The notes under the pieces are model-generated. The model did not search any database. It was not told the origin of the DNA and saw nothing but the letters and a program-made list of their open reading frames with translations. A stretch of DNA of 45,780 nucleotides from an uncultured Collinsella sp. (GTDB taxonomy: Bacteria > Actinomycetota > Coriobacteriia > Coriobacteriales > Coriobacteriaceae), in contig CABUBZ010000007.1 in assembly GCA_902489945.1 (NCBI GenBank), positions 1-45,780 on the forward strand. The letters are read 5' to 3'. Below are positions 17,215 to 24,515 of the stretch, one piece after another (position 1 is the first letter of the stretch; the number at the start of each line of letters is the position of its first letter). Position numbers and translations under genes: made by a program.

Positions 17215-17310
17215 AAAAAAATAGATGCCCGACCGCTTAAGCGGACCAGACACCCACAGGAAAGGCTGCTCTTTGGCAGCTATGTAATTCCATGTGGGTA
17301 TCTCGTACCC
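17215..17310 (-). promoter_or_regulatory. pyr operon leader: attenuator with competing hairpins
   Basis: On the - strand, in 5'-3' order: hairpin A, GGGTA-cgaga-TACCC (17310-17296); hairpin B, whose left arm GATACCCACA (17302-17293) reuses the right arm of A and pairs with TGTGGGTGTC (17258-17249), with a small GCTGC/GCAGC hairpin inside (17265-17280, loop CAAAGA); and hairpin C, TGTCTGG...GGGCA around CCGCTTAAGCGG (17252-17226), which reuses part of the right arm of B and is followed by seven T (17221-17215). A excludes B and B excludes C. This is the anti-antiterminator, antiterminator, terminator logic of PyrR leaders. The loops resemble but do not fully match the PyrR CNGNGA consensus. 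Confidence 0.75.
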
Positions 17311-17328
17311 CTTTAATGGTCAAGGGAT

Positions 17329-17334
17329 AGTGTA
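17329..17334 (-). promoter_or_regulatory. possible pyr operon -10 box
   Basis: TACACT on the - strand, placed so that transcription would begin just before the leader hairpins. No good -35 is seen 16-18 nt upstream, so this is tentative. Confidence 0.3.
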
Positions 17335-17427
17335 GCCAACCTCGAGCTTAATTGCGAGCATAAATACAGAGCAATCCGTAAACGTGCGCAGGCGCTCCAT
17401 AAACCTATATATATTTGTGGGACGAGC

Positions 17428-17456
17428 TTGAAAACACACGCACGAGCTGGCATAAT
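17428..17456 (+). promoter_or_regulatory. sigma-70-like promoter upstream of rpmB
   Basis: TTGAAA (17428-17433) and CATAAT (17451-17456) with a 17-nt spacer on the + strand. It would give a leader of about 160 nt before rpmB. The stretch 17335-17540 between the divergent pyrR and rpmB units holds no gene that I can see. Confidence 0.4.
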
Positions 17457-17530
17457 CCCCTCTGCTGCACGCAAATCGGATCTACGTCCAGGGCCGTAGC
17501 GTGGGCACTATCGCCAAAAGAGGAATATCT

Positions 17531-17609
17531 CTGTGTAGATTGCGCACAGGGAGCGACTTCTGTGCTATAGTTCAGGCTTGTTTGTTAACGCGACATGTTC
17601 GTTTGTCGC
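17531..17609 (+). promoter_or_regulatory. rpmB proximal promoter, half-sites and leader hairpin
   Basis: TGCTATAGT (hexamer 17566-17571) is a good extended -10. Alternating half-sites CTGTG (17531-17535), GCACAG (17544-17549) and CTGTGC (17560-17565) lie in and around the -35/-10 spacer. GCACAG and CTGTGC form a perfect inverted repeat and may be an operator. In the leader, GCGACA/TGTCGC (17590-17595 and 17604-17609) form a hairpin that abuts the ribosome site AAGGAGG at 17612-17618. Functions are inferred. Confidence 0.4.
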
Positions 17610-17625
17610 CCAAGGAGGGTCAGTT

Positions 17626-17814
17626 ATGTCCAAAGTTTGCGAAGTTTGCGGTAAGCACCCCGTTGCCGGTCGCTCCATCAGCCACTCTCACCGCGTCACC
17701 AACCGTAAGTTCCGCCCCAACATCCAGCGCGTCTACGTCGTCGTCGATGGTCACCGTCGCAAGATGAACGTTTGCTCCACCTGCCTTAAGTCTGGCAAGG
17801 TTGCGCGCTCCTAA
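17626..17814 (+). CDS. rpmB: 50S ribosomal protein L28
   Basis: 62 residues. The start ATG at 17626 follows AAGGAGG by 7 nt. The sequence SKVCEVCGKHP ... VCSTCLKSGKV has two Cys pairs, so this is the zinc-binding (C+) form of L28. NRKFRPNIQRV is the typical rRNA-binding part. It is alone between divergent pyrR and the transposase element, with its own promoter and terminator. Confidence 0.96.
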   Translation: MSKVCEVCGKHPVAGRSISHSHRVTNRKFRPNIQRVYVVVDGHRRKMNVCSTCLKSGKVARS

Positions 17815-17883
17815 ATAAGGTCTTACCAACAAGTACCTCGGACTCTCCGGGTCAAAGACCTCGCGTTCATATAGAACTTACCA

Positions 17884-17915
17884 AAGGCGTCCTCCCCTAC
17901 GGAGGGCGCCTTTTT
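17884..17915 (+). terminator. Rho-independent terminator after rpmB
   Basis: AGGCGTCCTCC and GGAGGGCGCCT form an 11-bp stem with one wobble pair and a 5-nt loop, followed by five T ending at 17915. The transposase element begins 6 nt later. Confidence 0.9.
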
Positions 17916-17920
17916 GCACT

Positions 17921-17970
17921 CATTGGGGACAGACTTACATGAGTGTTTTCACGCATTGGGGACAGACATG
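17921..17970 (+). repeat. left REP pair of the RAYT element
   Basis: Two REP copies: 17921-17945, beginning CATTGGGGACAGACTTAC, and the shorter 17954-17970, CATTGGGGACAGACATG, with an 8-nt spacer. The first is the exact reverse complement of 18940-18964 over 25 nt. Confidence 0.85.
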
Positions 17971-18010
17971 ACGCACGCATGCGGCGTCCCGATCGGCTCC
18001 GGCCCCTATC

Positions 18011-18787
18011 TCACGCTGCATCCTTCCAGCCTGCAGTAGCCTTGGTCACGCTTGTGGCGCCGATACCGGTGATACGGGCAATTTGCTTGACCGTGAGATG
18101 TGCCCGCCTGAGCCTCAGCAGGCAGGCATCGCGTTCGGGGCGTGGCAGGGCCTTGAGCAACGCAGGATCTATGCTCGTCAGGACTTCGCGTGCAACGAAA
18201 AGGGCCTCCTCATCGGGGATCCGCCGGCGCGGAAGAACCTCCACTGACCAGATGCGCCCGGCAACTTTCTTGAGATGCTCGCAATAGCGACGGGAGCCTC
18301 CGACAACATCAAGCATAGGGGCCGCATCACAGATGTCAAAGGGATCATAGCCCAGCTGATACGCCTTATAGCTTGACCAGCGGTACGCCTCGAGCGAGTC
18401 AAGCGCACCCTTCACGGGATTGAGATGAATATAGTCGAGCAGCTGCACTGCCTGCGTGTCCGACTCAACCGCGACCCGCGAATAGCGATTGTCAAACAGA
18501 TGGCCCGTTCTTCCCGTTTTCCCATTGAAATACTTGGCATACGCCGTCAGCGCGCACTGCATTGCCTTTGAAAGGTTGTCATATGGGTCATCAACCATCA
18601 AATGGAAGTGGTTGTCCATAAGACACCAGGCCAACACCGCCACGTCATGGCACGCAAACCTGTCCGATATGTCCGATAGGAAACGATAGCGGTCGGAATC
18701 ATCTTCAAAAATGATCTGTTTGGAGTTACCGCGGTCAAAGACGTGGTAATAGCCGGTGAGCGAAATTTCGCGGGCGCATCGGGGCAT
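18011..18787 (-). CDS. REP-associated tyrosine transposase, Y1 family
   Basis: 258 residues. Single-strand transposase of the IS200/RAYT class. The metal-binding HUH motif is HFH (residues 60-62, context MDNHFHLM), and YIHLNPV (Tyr 119) carries the presumed catalytic tyrosine; RTGHLFDNRY is also conserved. The C-terminal 50 residues (LTVKQIARITGIGATSVTKATAG) look like a helix-turn-helix, as in the longer RAYT group. The start is ATG at 18787 with AAAGGAG 5 nt upstream. No frameshift is seen, so it may be active on the REP pairs that flank it. Such proteins are usually single-copy, domesticated movers of REPs. Confidence 0.88.
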   Translation of the reverse strand: MPRCAREISLTGYYHVFDRGNSKQIIFEDDSDRYRFLSDISDRFACHDVAVLAWCLMDNHFHLMVDDPYDNLSKAMQCALTAYAKYFNGKTGRTGHLFDNRYSRVAVESDTQAVQLLDYIHLNPVKGALDSLEAYRWSSYKAYQLGYDPFDICDAAPMLDVVGGSRRYCEHLKKVAGRIWSVEVLPRRRIPDEEALFVAREVLTSIDPALLKALPRPERDACLLRLRRAHLTVKQIARITGIGATSVTKATAGWKDAA

Positions 18788-18914
18788 GGTCTCTCCTTTC
18801 AAAGCCGTACAGGCAACACCTAAAAGGAGAGAAGGAACGCGAAATGCTGAGCCTGTGACCTATTTATATCCAATCAGCAACAAAAACAGGCCCAAAACGA
18901 CAAAATCGCAAATC

Positions 18915-18964
18915 GATGTCTGTCCCAAATGAGTGAAACCACTCATGTAAGTCTGTCCCCAATG
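18915..18964 (-). repeat. right REP pair of the RAYT element
   Basis: Mirror image of the left end: 18915-18931 (two mismatches to the short copy) and 18940-18964 (perfect 25-nt match to the long copy), with the same 8-nt spacing. Confidence 0.85.
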
Positions 18965-18997
18965 AGCGGGGCGATGCACTAGCAGATAGTTTTAGTT

Positions 18998-19025
18998 AAA
19001 ACGCTTCATTTTATTGAAGCGTTTT
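18998..19025. promoter_or_regulatory. perfect palindrome upstream of adhE
   Basis: AAAACGCTTCA and TGAAGCGTTTT form an 11-bp inverted repeat around a 6-nt T-rich loop. No transcript is known to end here on either strand: the transposase gene starts leftward at 18787 and adhE starts rightward at 19119. It could be a bidirectional terminator or an operator. It lies about 48 nt upstream of the likely adhE -10. Confidence 0.5.
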
Positions 19026-19047
19026 AGTGTGCCTTTTACGGGAATCT

Positions 19048-19078
19048 TACCGTTTACCGAATTATTTCTTGCTATCAT
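19048..19078 (+). promoter_or_regulatory. adhE promoter region with TACCGTTTACCG element
   Basis: TTGCTATCAT gives an extended -10 (hexamer 19073-19078). The -35 is weak. TACCGTTTACCG at 19048-19059 overlaps the -35 position and recurs upstream of ppdK (42852-42863, - strand), so it may be a regulator site rather than a -35. Confidence 0.5.
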
Positions 19079-19118
19079 GCTAGACGTAGGGTAAATCTCC
19101 GATCGCAAGGAGACACAA

Positions 19119-21767
19119 ATGGTGAAAAAGTCACCGGAAAACACTACTCCCGCAATCGTGGACAACGTAGAGGCGCTTGAGGCTAAGCTCGCTCAGATGC
19201 GAGAGGCCCAGGCGCTTTTTGCTACGTACACGCAGGAGCAGGTCGACAAGATCTTCTATGAGGCCGCCATGGCCGCCAACAAGGCTCGTATCCCGTTGGC
19301 GAAGATGGCCATCGAGGAGACCGGCCGCGGCGTTCTTGAGGACAAGGTCATCAAGAACCACTACGCCGCAGAGTACATCTACAACGCTTACAAGAACACC
19401 AAGACCTGTGGTGTCCTGGAGCGCGACGAGGCTTATGGCATCACCAAGATCGCCGAGCCCATCGGTATCGTGGGCGCCGTCATCCCGACGACCAACCCCA
19501 CCTCCACTGCGATCTTCAAGACGCTGATCAGCCTGAAGACCCGCAACGCCATCATCATCTCCCCGCACCCGGCTGCCGCCAAGTGCACCATCGCCGCCGC
19601 CAAGCTCGTGCTTGACGCCGCCGTCAAGGCCGGCGCCCCCGAGGGTATCATCGGCTGGGTCGATGTCCCCTCCATCGAGCTGACCAACATGGTCATGCGC
19701 GACGTCGACATCATCCTCGCCACCGGTGGCCCGGGCATGGTCAAGGCCGCCTACTCCTCGGGCAAGCCCGCCCTAGGCGTTGGCGCCGGTAACACCCCGG
19801 TCGTCATCGACGACACCGCCGACGTGCTGCTCGCCGTCAACTCCATCATCCACTCCAAGACCTTCGACAACGGCATGATCTGCGCTTCCGAGCAGTCCGT
19901 GACCGTCATCGACACCATCTATGACCAGGTTAAGGCCGAGTTCCAGAAGCGCGGCTGCTACTTCGTCAAGCAGGGTGCCGAGATGGAGGCACTGCGTGCC
20001 GCCATGTTCAAGAACGGCGCTCTCGACCACCGCATCCCCGGCATGGCTGCCGCCAAGATCGCCGAGCTCGCAGGCATCGAGGTTCCCGCCAAGACCAAGA
20101 TCCTGATCGCCGAGGTCACCTCCACCGACCCCGCCAAGGAGGAGTTCTCCCACGAGAAGCTCTCCCCGGTCCTGGCCATGTACCACGCCAAGGACTTCCA
20201 GGAGGCCGTCGACAAGGCCGAGCACCTGGTGCTCGCCGGTGGCCCGGGCCACACCGCCTCTCTGTACGTGCACCCCGCCCAGGCCGAGAAGATCAGCCTG
20301 TTCGAGCACGTCATGAAGGCCTGCCGTATCGTCATCAATACCCCGTCCTCGCACGGCGGCATCGGTGACCTGTACAACTTTGGCATGAAGCCGTCTCTGA
20401 CCCTGGGCTGCGGCTCCTGGGGCGGCAACTCCGTCTCCGAGAACGTTGGGGTGAAGCACTTGATCAACGTTAAGACTGTGGCCGAGCGCCGTGAGAACAT
20501 GCTGTGGTTCCGCGCTCCCGAGAAGGTCTACTTCAAGAAGGGTTCCACGCCCGTCGCCCTCGACGAGCTCGGTACCGTCATGGGCAAGAAGCGTGCCTTC
20601 ATCGTCACCGACCAGTTCCTCTTCAAGAATGGCAACACCCGCGCCATCGAGGCCAAGCTCGACGAGATGGGCATCGCCCACGACTGCTTCTACGACGTCG
20701 AGCCCGATCCGTCGCTGCAGTGCGCACGTCGCGGCGCCAAGCAGATGGCTCTCTTTGAGCCTGACGTCATCATCGCCGTCGGCGGTGGCTCCGCTATGGA
20801 CGCCGGCAAGATCATGTGGATGATGTACGAGCACCCCGAGTGCAAGTTTGAGGACATGGCCATGGACTTCATGGACATCCGCAAGCGTATCTTCACTTTC
20901 CCCGAGATGGGCAAGAAGGCCTACTTCGTCGCCGTCCCGACCTCTTCGGGTACCGGCTCCGAGTGCACGCCGTTCGCCATCATCACCGACAAGGAGACCG
21001 GCATCAAGTGGCCGCTCGCCGACTACGCGCTGCTCCCCAACATGGCTATCGTCGACGCCGACAACTGCATGACCGCCCCGCGCGGCCTGACCGCTGCCTC
21101 CGGCATCGACGTCATGACCCACGCCATCGAGTCCTACGTCTCCATCATGGCTTCCGACTACACCAAGGGCCTCTCCGAGCGCGCTGCTAAGCTCGTCTTC
21201 GAGAACCTGCCCTCCAGCTTCACGAACGGCGCCAAGGACCCGCACGCCCGCGAGGAGATGCACAACGCCTCCTGCATGGCCGGCATGGCCTTCGCCAACG
21301 CCTTCCTGGGCCTCAACCACTCCATGGCCCACAAGCTCGGCGCTTTCCATCACCTGCCCCACGGCCTCGCAAACGCCGTCATCCTGACCCGCGTCATGCG
21401 CTACAACGCCGCCGAGGCTCCCGTCAAGATGGGCACGTTCTCCCAGTATCCTTACCCCAACGCGCTGCACAACTACGCCGAGATGGCCAAGTACTGCGGC
21501 ATCGAGGGCAAGGACGACAAGGAGGTCTTCGAGAACTTCATCACGAAGCTCGAGGAGCTCAAGGACTTCATCGGCGTCAAGAAGACCATCGCCGACTACG
21601 GTGTTGACGAGCAGTACTTCCTCGACACCCTCGACGAGATGACCGAGCAGGCATTCAACGACCAGTGCACCGGCGCCAACCCTCGCTACCCGCTCATGAG
21701 CGAGATCAAGGAGCTCTACCTGGACGCCTACTACGGCCGCGAGCCTCAGGATTACGCCGTCTGCTAG
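19119..21767 (+). CDS. adhE: bifunctional acetaldehyde-CoA / alcohol dehydrogenase AdhE
   Basis: 882 residues, full length. The N-terminal half is a CoA-acylating aldehyde dehydrogenase with catalytic Cys 255 (NGMICASEQS). The C-terminal half, from about residue 460, is an iron-dependent alcohol dehydrogenase with VGGGSAMDAGK, PTSSGTGSECTPF and the iron-site region LNHSMAHKLGAFHHLPHG. Together they reduce acetyl-CoA to ethanol and regenerate NAD+ in fermentation; AdhE usually forms spirosomes. The start is ATG at 19119 with AAGGAG 6 nt upstream. Codon use is strongly biased to C-ending codons compared with its neighbours, as expected for a highly expressed gene. Monocistronic: own promoter and a strong terminator. 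Confidence 0.97.
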   Translation: MVKKSPENTTPAIVDNVEALEAKLAQMREAQALFATYTQEQVDKIFYEAAMAANKARIPLAKMAIEETGRGVLEDKVIKNHYAAEYIYNAYKNTKTCGVLERDEAYGITKIAEPIGIVGAVIPTTNPTSTAIFKTLISLKTRNAIIISPHPAAAKCTIAAAKLVLDAAVKAGAPEGIIGWVDVPSIELTNMVMRDVDIILATGGPGMVKAAYSSGKPALGVGAGNTPVVIDDTADVLLAVNSIIHSKTFDNGMICASEQSVTVIDTIYDQVKAEFQKRGCYFVKQGAEMEALRAAMFKNGALDHRIPGMAAAKIAELAGIEVPAKTKILIAEVTSTDPAKEEFSHEKLSPVLAMYHAKDFQEAVDKAEHLVLAGGPGHTASLYVHPAQAEKISLFEHVMKACRIVINTPSSHGGIGDLYNFGMKPSLTLGCGSWGGNSVSENVGVKHLINVKTVAERRENMLWFRAPEKVYFKKGSTPVALDELGTVMGKKRAFIVTDQFLFKNGNTRAIEAKLDEMGIAHDCFYDVEPDPSLQCARRGAKQMALFEPDVIIAVGGGSAMDAGKIMWMMYEHPECKFEDMAMDFMDIRKRIFTFPEMGKKAYFVAVPTSSGTGSECTPFAIITDKETGIKWPLADYALLPNMAIVDADNCMTAPRGLTAASGIDVMTHAIESYVSIMASDYTKGLSERAAKLVFENLPSSFTNGAKDPHAREEMHNASCMAGMAFANAFLGLNHSMAHKLGAFHHLPHGLANAVILTRVMRYNAAEAPVKMGTFSQYPYPNALHNYAEMAKYCGIEGKDDKEVFENFITKLEELKDFIGVKKTIADYGVDEQYFLDTLDEMTEQAFNDQCTGANPRYPLMSEIKELYLDAYYGREPQDYAVC

Positions 21768-21784
21768 TTTTAGCACGGTTTTTA

Positions 21785-21819
21785 ACGGCGGGGGTGCACG
21801 GGTGTTTCACCCCCGCCGT
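21785..21819 (+). terminator. terminator after adhE
   Basis: A perfect 12-bp GC-rich stem (21785-21796 with 21808-21819) with an 11-nt loop lies 17 nt past the adhE stop. The downstream tract CGCTTCT has few T, so readthrough into the phosphotransferase gene is possible. Confidence 0.75.
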
Positions 21820-21851
21820 CGCTTCTATCGCATCGTTGAAAGGATGCAACC

Positions 21852-22484
21852 ATGCTGCTACCCGATTCCAAGACCGAGCTCGTCCGCCGTGGCAACAAGG
21901 TCGTTTACGACCTGGGCGACAAGATCGTCAAGGTCTTTAACGAGACCAAGCCTGTCTCCGACGTGTTCAACGAGGCTTTGAATCTTGCCCGCATCAATGA
22001 GTGCGGCATCCGCAGCCCCAAGGCTCTCGAGGTTTCCCAGCTCGAGAACGCCAACGGCTGGGCGCTCGTGACCGAGAAGGTTCCGGGCACCACCCTTGCC
22101 GAGAAGATGACTGCCGAGCCCCAGCGCTTTGGTGAGTATCTCGAGATGTTCGTCGACCTCCAAATCGAGATCCACGGCTACACCTCCCCGCTGCTCAACC
22201 GTCAGCGCGACAAGTTCGCCCGCATGATCGACAGCCTTGATCAGCTCAATGCCACCACGCGCTACAACCTTCAGGAGCGTCTGGACGGCATGACCAAGGA
22301 GTTCAAGGTCTGCCACGGCGACTTCAACCCCTCCAACGTCATCGTCGGCGACGACGGCCAGCTCTATGTGTGCGACTGGGCACACGCCACCCAGGGCTCC
22401 CCTGCTGCCGACGTTGCCACCACCTACCTGCTCTTTGCCCTCAGCAGCAAGGACCAGGCTGAGGCCTACCTGGAGCTCTACTGA
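21852..22484 (+). CDS. aminoglycoside phosphotransferase-like small-molecule kinase, ended by an in-frame UGA
   Basis: 210 residues up to TGA at 22482-22484. The protein has the APH/choline-kinase fold signature: catalytic loop HGDFNPSNVIV (His 155, Asp 157) and metal-binding Asp 175 in VCDWAHAT, with an N-terminal lobe (KIVKVFNE, VTEKVPGTTL). The substrate is unknown; nothing points to antibiotic resistance. ATG at 21852 follows GAAAGGATGCAACC, a fair ribosome site. The same frame continues after the TGA for 43 family-like codons (separate entry), so this looks like a truncated or recoded gene. All catalytic residues precede the stop, so a shortened protein could still fold partly. Confidence 0.8.
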   Translation: MLLPDSKTELVRRGNKVVYDLGDKIVKVFNETKPVSDVFNEALNLARINECGIRSPKALEVSQLENANGWALVTEKVPGTTLAEKMTAEPQRFGEYLEMFVDLQIEIHGYTSPLLNRQRDKFARMIDSLDQLNATTRYNLQERLDGMTKEFKVCHGDFNPSNVIVGDDGQLYVCDWAHATQGSPAADVATTYLLFALSSKDQAEAYLELY

Positions 22485-22616
22485 GACCGCGCCGACATGC
22501 CCATGCAGGTCGTGCGTCAGTGGACGAGCATCGTCGCCGCTTCCGAGCTCGCTCGTAAGCGCAACGTGAACGATGAGTTCCTGAAGAACTGGATCGACGT
22601 CGTCGATTATCAGTAA
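22485..22616 (+). pseudogene. C-terminal remainder of the phosphotransferase gene, after UGA
   Basis: After the TGA the frame runs 43 more codons to TAA at 22614-22616. The residues (QWTSIVAASELARKRN ... FLKNWIDVV) form two amphipathic helices, typical of the C-terminal end of this kinase family, where a W...AA..L pattern is common. No ribosome site restarts translation here. A single base change (for example TGC, TGT or TGG to TGA) would explain the break; a sequencing error is also possible. Confidence 0.65.
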
Positions 22617-22650
22617 TATCTGAGCGATTTATTTCGCATCGGAGGCACAA

Positions 22651-22686
22651 GAAAACCCCGCAACTCTTATGGGCTGTGGGGTTTTC
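22651..22686 (+). terminator. terminator after the phosphotransferase gene
   Basis: GAAAACCCC...GGGGTTTTC inverted repeat with T-rich right arm; stem about 12 bp including one wobble, loop 12 nt. It lies past the TAA at 22616, that is, after the full-length reading frame. Confidence 0.85.
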
Positions 22687-22718
22687 CTTTCAGATATCGA
22701 GGATACCACAAGATAAAA

Positions 22719-22763
22719 GGACGGCCCCACATCTCCCCGATCTGGAGAAATGCGGGGCCGTCC
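22719..22763 (-). terminator. terminator after proS
   Basis: GGACGGCCCC and GGGGCCGTCC form a perfect 10-bp stem; on the - strand TTTTATC follows. It lies about 30 nt past the proS stop and closes the pyrH-to-proS operon, facing the previous terminator. Confidence 0.88.
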
Positions 22764-22793
22764 CGTATATCGAACTACAAGCGAAATCGTCGA

Positions 22794-24515
22794 TTAACGG
22801 CGGGCCGCCTTAACAAGCTCGGCAACCTTGGCGACGACCTCGTCGATCGCCACGTCCTCACGCTCGCCCGTGGCACGGTCCTTGAGCTCCACAGTACCAT
22901 TCTTGAGGCCACGCTTACCCAGAACGACCTGATACGGGAAGCCCATGAGGTCGTTATCGGCAAACTTAAAGCCGGGACGCTCGTCACGGTCATCGACGAC
23001 AACCTCAATACCCTCGGCGCACAAGCCCTCGACGATTTGGTCGCAGACGTTAGCGCACTCCTCCTTCTTGGGATCGAGCGGAATCACCGCGACCTCGTAC
23101 GGGGCAACGGAGACCGGCCAGACGATGCCGTGTTCGTCGTTGTGCTGCTCCACGACGGCAGCAAGCGAGCGGGACACACCAACGCCGTAGCAACCCATGA
23201 TGAGCGGCTTCTCCTTGCCGTCCTCGTCCATAAAGGTGGCACCCATGGCCTCGGAGTACTTGGTGCCCAGCTGGAACACCTGAGAGACCTCGATGCCACG
23301 GGCAGCAGAGAGCGGCTTGCCGCAGTGCGGGCAGGGATCGCCGGCAACGACGGTGACCAGATCTGCCCACTCATCGACGGTAAAGTCGCGCTCGGGGCAG
23401 GCACCGGTAAAGTGATAATCGACCTCGTTGGCACCGCAGGCCCACTGCTTGGACTCGCGCAGGCTCTCGTCGCACACCAGGCGAATGCCCTCGGGCAGGT
23501 TAACCGGTCCGATAAAGCCCTTATGCAGACCGTAGGTCTGGAGCTCCTCATCAGTCATCATGCGATAGCCCTTGCCAAAGACATGCTCGGCCTTGCAATC
23601 GTTGAGCTCGTGGTCGCCCGGGACAATGGCCACGACTGGCTTGCCCTCGGCATCGATCAACGCCAGCGACTTTCGCGTACCGTTCTCGGGGAAGCCGAAG
23701 AACTTTGCAACGGCCTCGATGGTGCCCATGCCCGGAGTCTCGACCTTGGTAAGCGTTCCGTCGCCAGGACCCTCGGTCACAACGACCTTGGTGCTTGCGG
23801 CCTCGTCATCGGCAGCAAAGCCGCAATCGTCGCAGTAGACGAGCGAAGCCTCGCCGGCGTCGGCCAAAGCCATGTACTCGACGGAGGTATCGCCACCGAT
23901 CTCGCCGGAGTCGGCGACAACGGGCAGAGCCTTGATGTAGCAGCGCTCGCAAATGTTGGCATAGGCCTGCTTCATCTTGTCGTACTCCTCCTGCAGGCTC
24001 TCCTGCGTAGCAGAGAAGCTGTAGGCGTCCTTCATGATGAACTCGCGACCGCGCATCAGGCCAAAACGGGGACGGAACTCGTCGCGGAACTTATCCTGGA
24101 TGTGATAGAGGTTCACTGGCAGCTGCTTGTAGGAACGCAACTCATTGCGCACCAGGGCAGTCACGGTCTCCTCGTGGGTGGGGCCCAGCACGAACTCGCG
24201 ACCATGACGGTCGTCAAAGCGCACAAGCTCCTTGCCATAGGCATCGATACGGCCGGACTCACGCCACAGCTCGGCGTCGACCATAATGGGCATCATGAGC
24301 TCCTGAGCGCCCGCAGCGTCCATCTCGTCGCGCACGATGTTCTCGATCTTGCGAATCGAGCGCCAAGCAAGCGGCAGGTAGGAATACAGGCCGGCGGCCT
24401 CCTTGCGGATCATGCCGGCACGGAGCAGCAGGCGGTGACTGGCGAGCTCGGCGTCCGCCGGATCCTCTTTAAGCGTCGGCGCATAGAGCTTAGACATATA
24501 CATTGCTCGGGTCAT
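22794..24515 (-). CDS. proS: prolyl-tRNA synthetase, bacterial type
   Basis: 573 residues. Class II synthetase with motif 2 (FRDEFRPRFGLMRGREFIMKDAYSF) and the TxE loop LGPTHEETVT. The long middle segment (about 220-400) is the editing insertion domain of bacterial ProRS, which clears Ala-tRNA(Pro). The C-terminal anticodon-binding domain ends the protein. ATG at 24515 abuts the ispG stop codon, with GGAG inside ispG 6 nt upstream. Last gene of the pyrH-proS operon, the same place as in Bacillus. Confidence 0.96.
   Translation of the reverse strand: MTRAMYMSKLYAPTLKEDPADAELASHRLLLRAGMIRKEAAGLYSYLPLAWRSIRKIENIVRDEMDAAGAQELMMPIMVDAELWRESGRIDAYGKELVRFDDRHGREFVLGPTHEETVTALVRNELRSYKQLPVNLYHIQDKFRDEFRPRFGLMRGREFIMKDAYSFSATQESLQEEYDKMKQAYANICERCYIKALPVVADSGEIGGDTSVEYMALADAGEASLVYCDDCGFAADDEAASTKVVVTEGPGDGTLTKVETPGMGTIEAVAKFFGFPENGTRKSLALIDAEGKPVVAIVPGDHELNDCKAEHVFGKGYRMMTDEELQTYGLHKGFIGPVNLPEGIRLVCDESLRESKQWACGANEVDYHFTGACPERDFTVDEWADLVTVVAGDPCPHCGKPLSAARGIEVSQVFQLGTKYSEAMGATFMDEDGKEKPLIMGCYGVGVSRSLAAVVEQHNDEHGIVWPVSVAPYEVAVIPLDPKKEECANVCDQIVEGLCAEGIEVVVDDRDERPGFKFADNDLMGFPYQVVLGKRGLKNGTVELKDRATGEREDVAIDEVVAKVAELVKAARR

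Larger units (their letters stand above)
17921..18964 (-). mobile_element. REP-associated tyrosine transposase (RAYT) element with inverted-repeat ends
   Basis: A 1,044-nt unit: one IS200-like Y1 transposase gene flanked by 50-nt inverted repeats that match at 46 of 50 positions. Each end holds two copies of a CATTGGGGACAGAC-type REP in the same orientation. No target-site duplication was looked for, since this family does not make one. It sits between the rpmB terminator and adhE without breaking a gene. Confidence 0.75.

Noticed and set aside
19773..21776. 667-codon - strand frame antisense to adhE
   Set aside because: Low-complexity Val/Gly/Leu/His protein caused by the extreme codon bias of adhE; no domain and no ribosome site.
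22482..22530. UGA read as selenocysteine, with a GCA-GGTCG-TGC hairpin downstream resembling a bacterial SECIS loop
   Set aside because: The hairpin is only about 5 bp, lies about 5 nt further from the UGA than in E. coli fdhF, has no clear bulged U, and the enzyme family has no known selenoprotein. Nonsense mutation is simpler, though alignment with orthologues would settle it.
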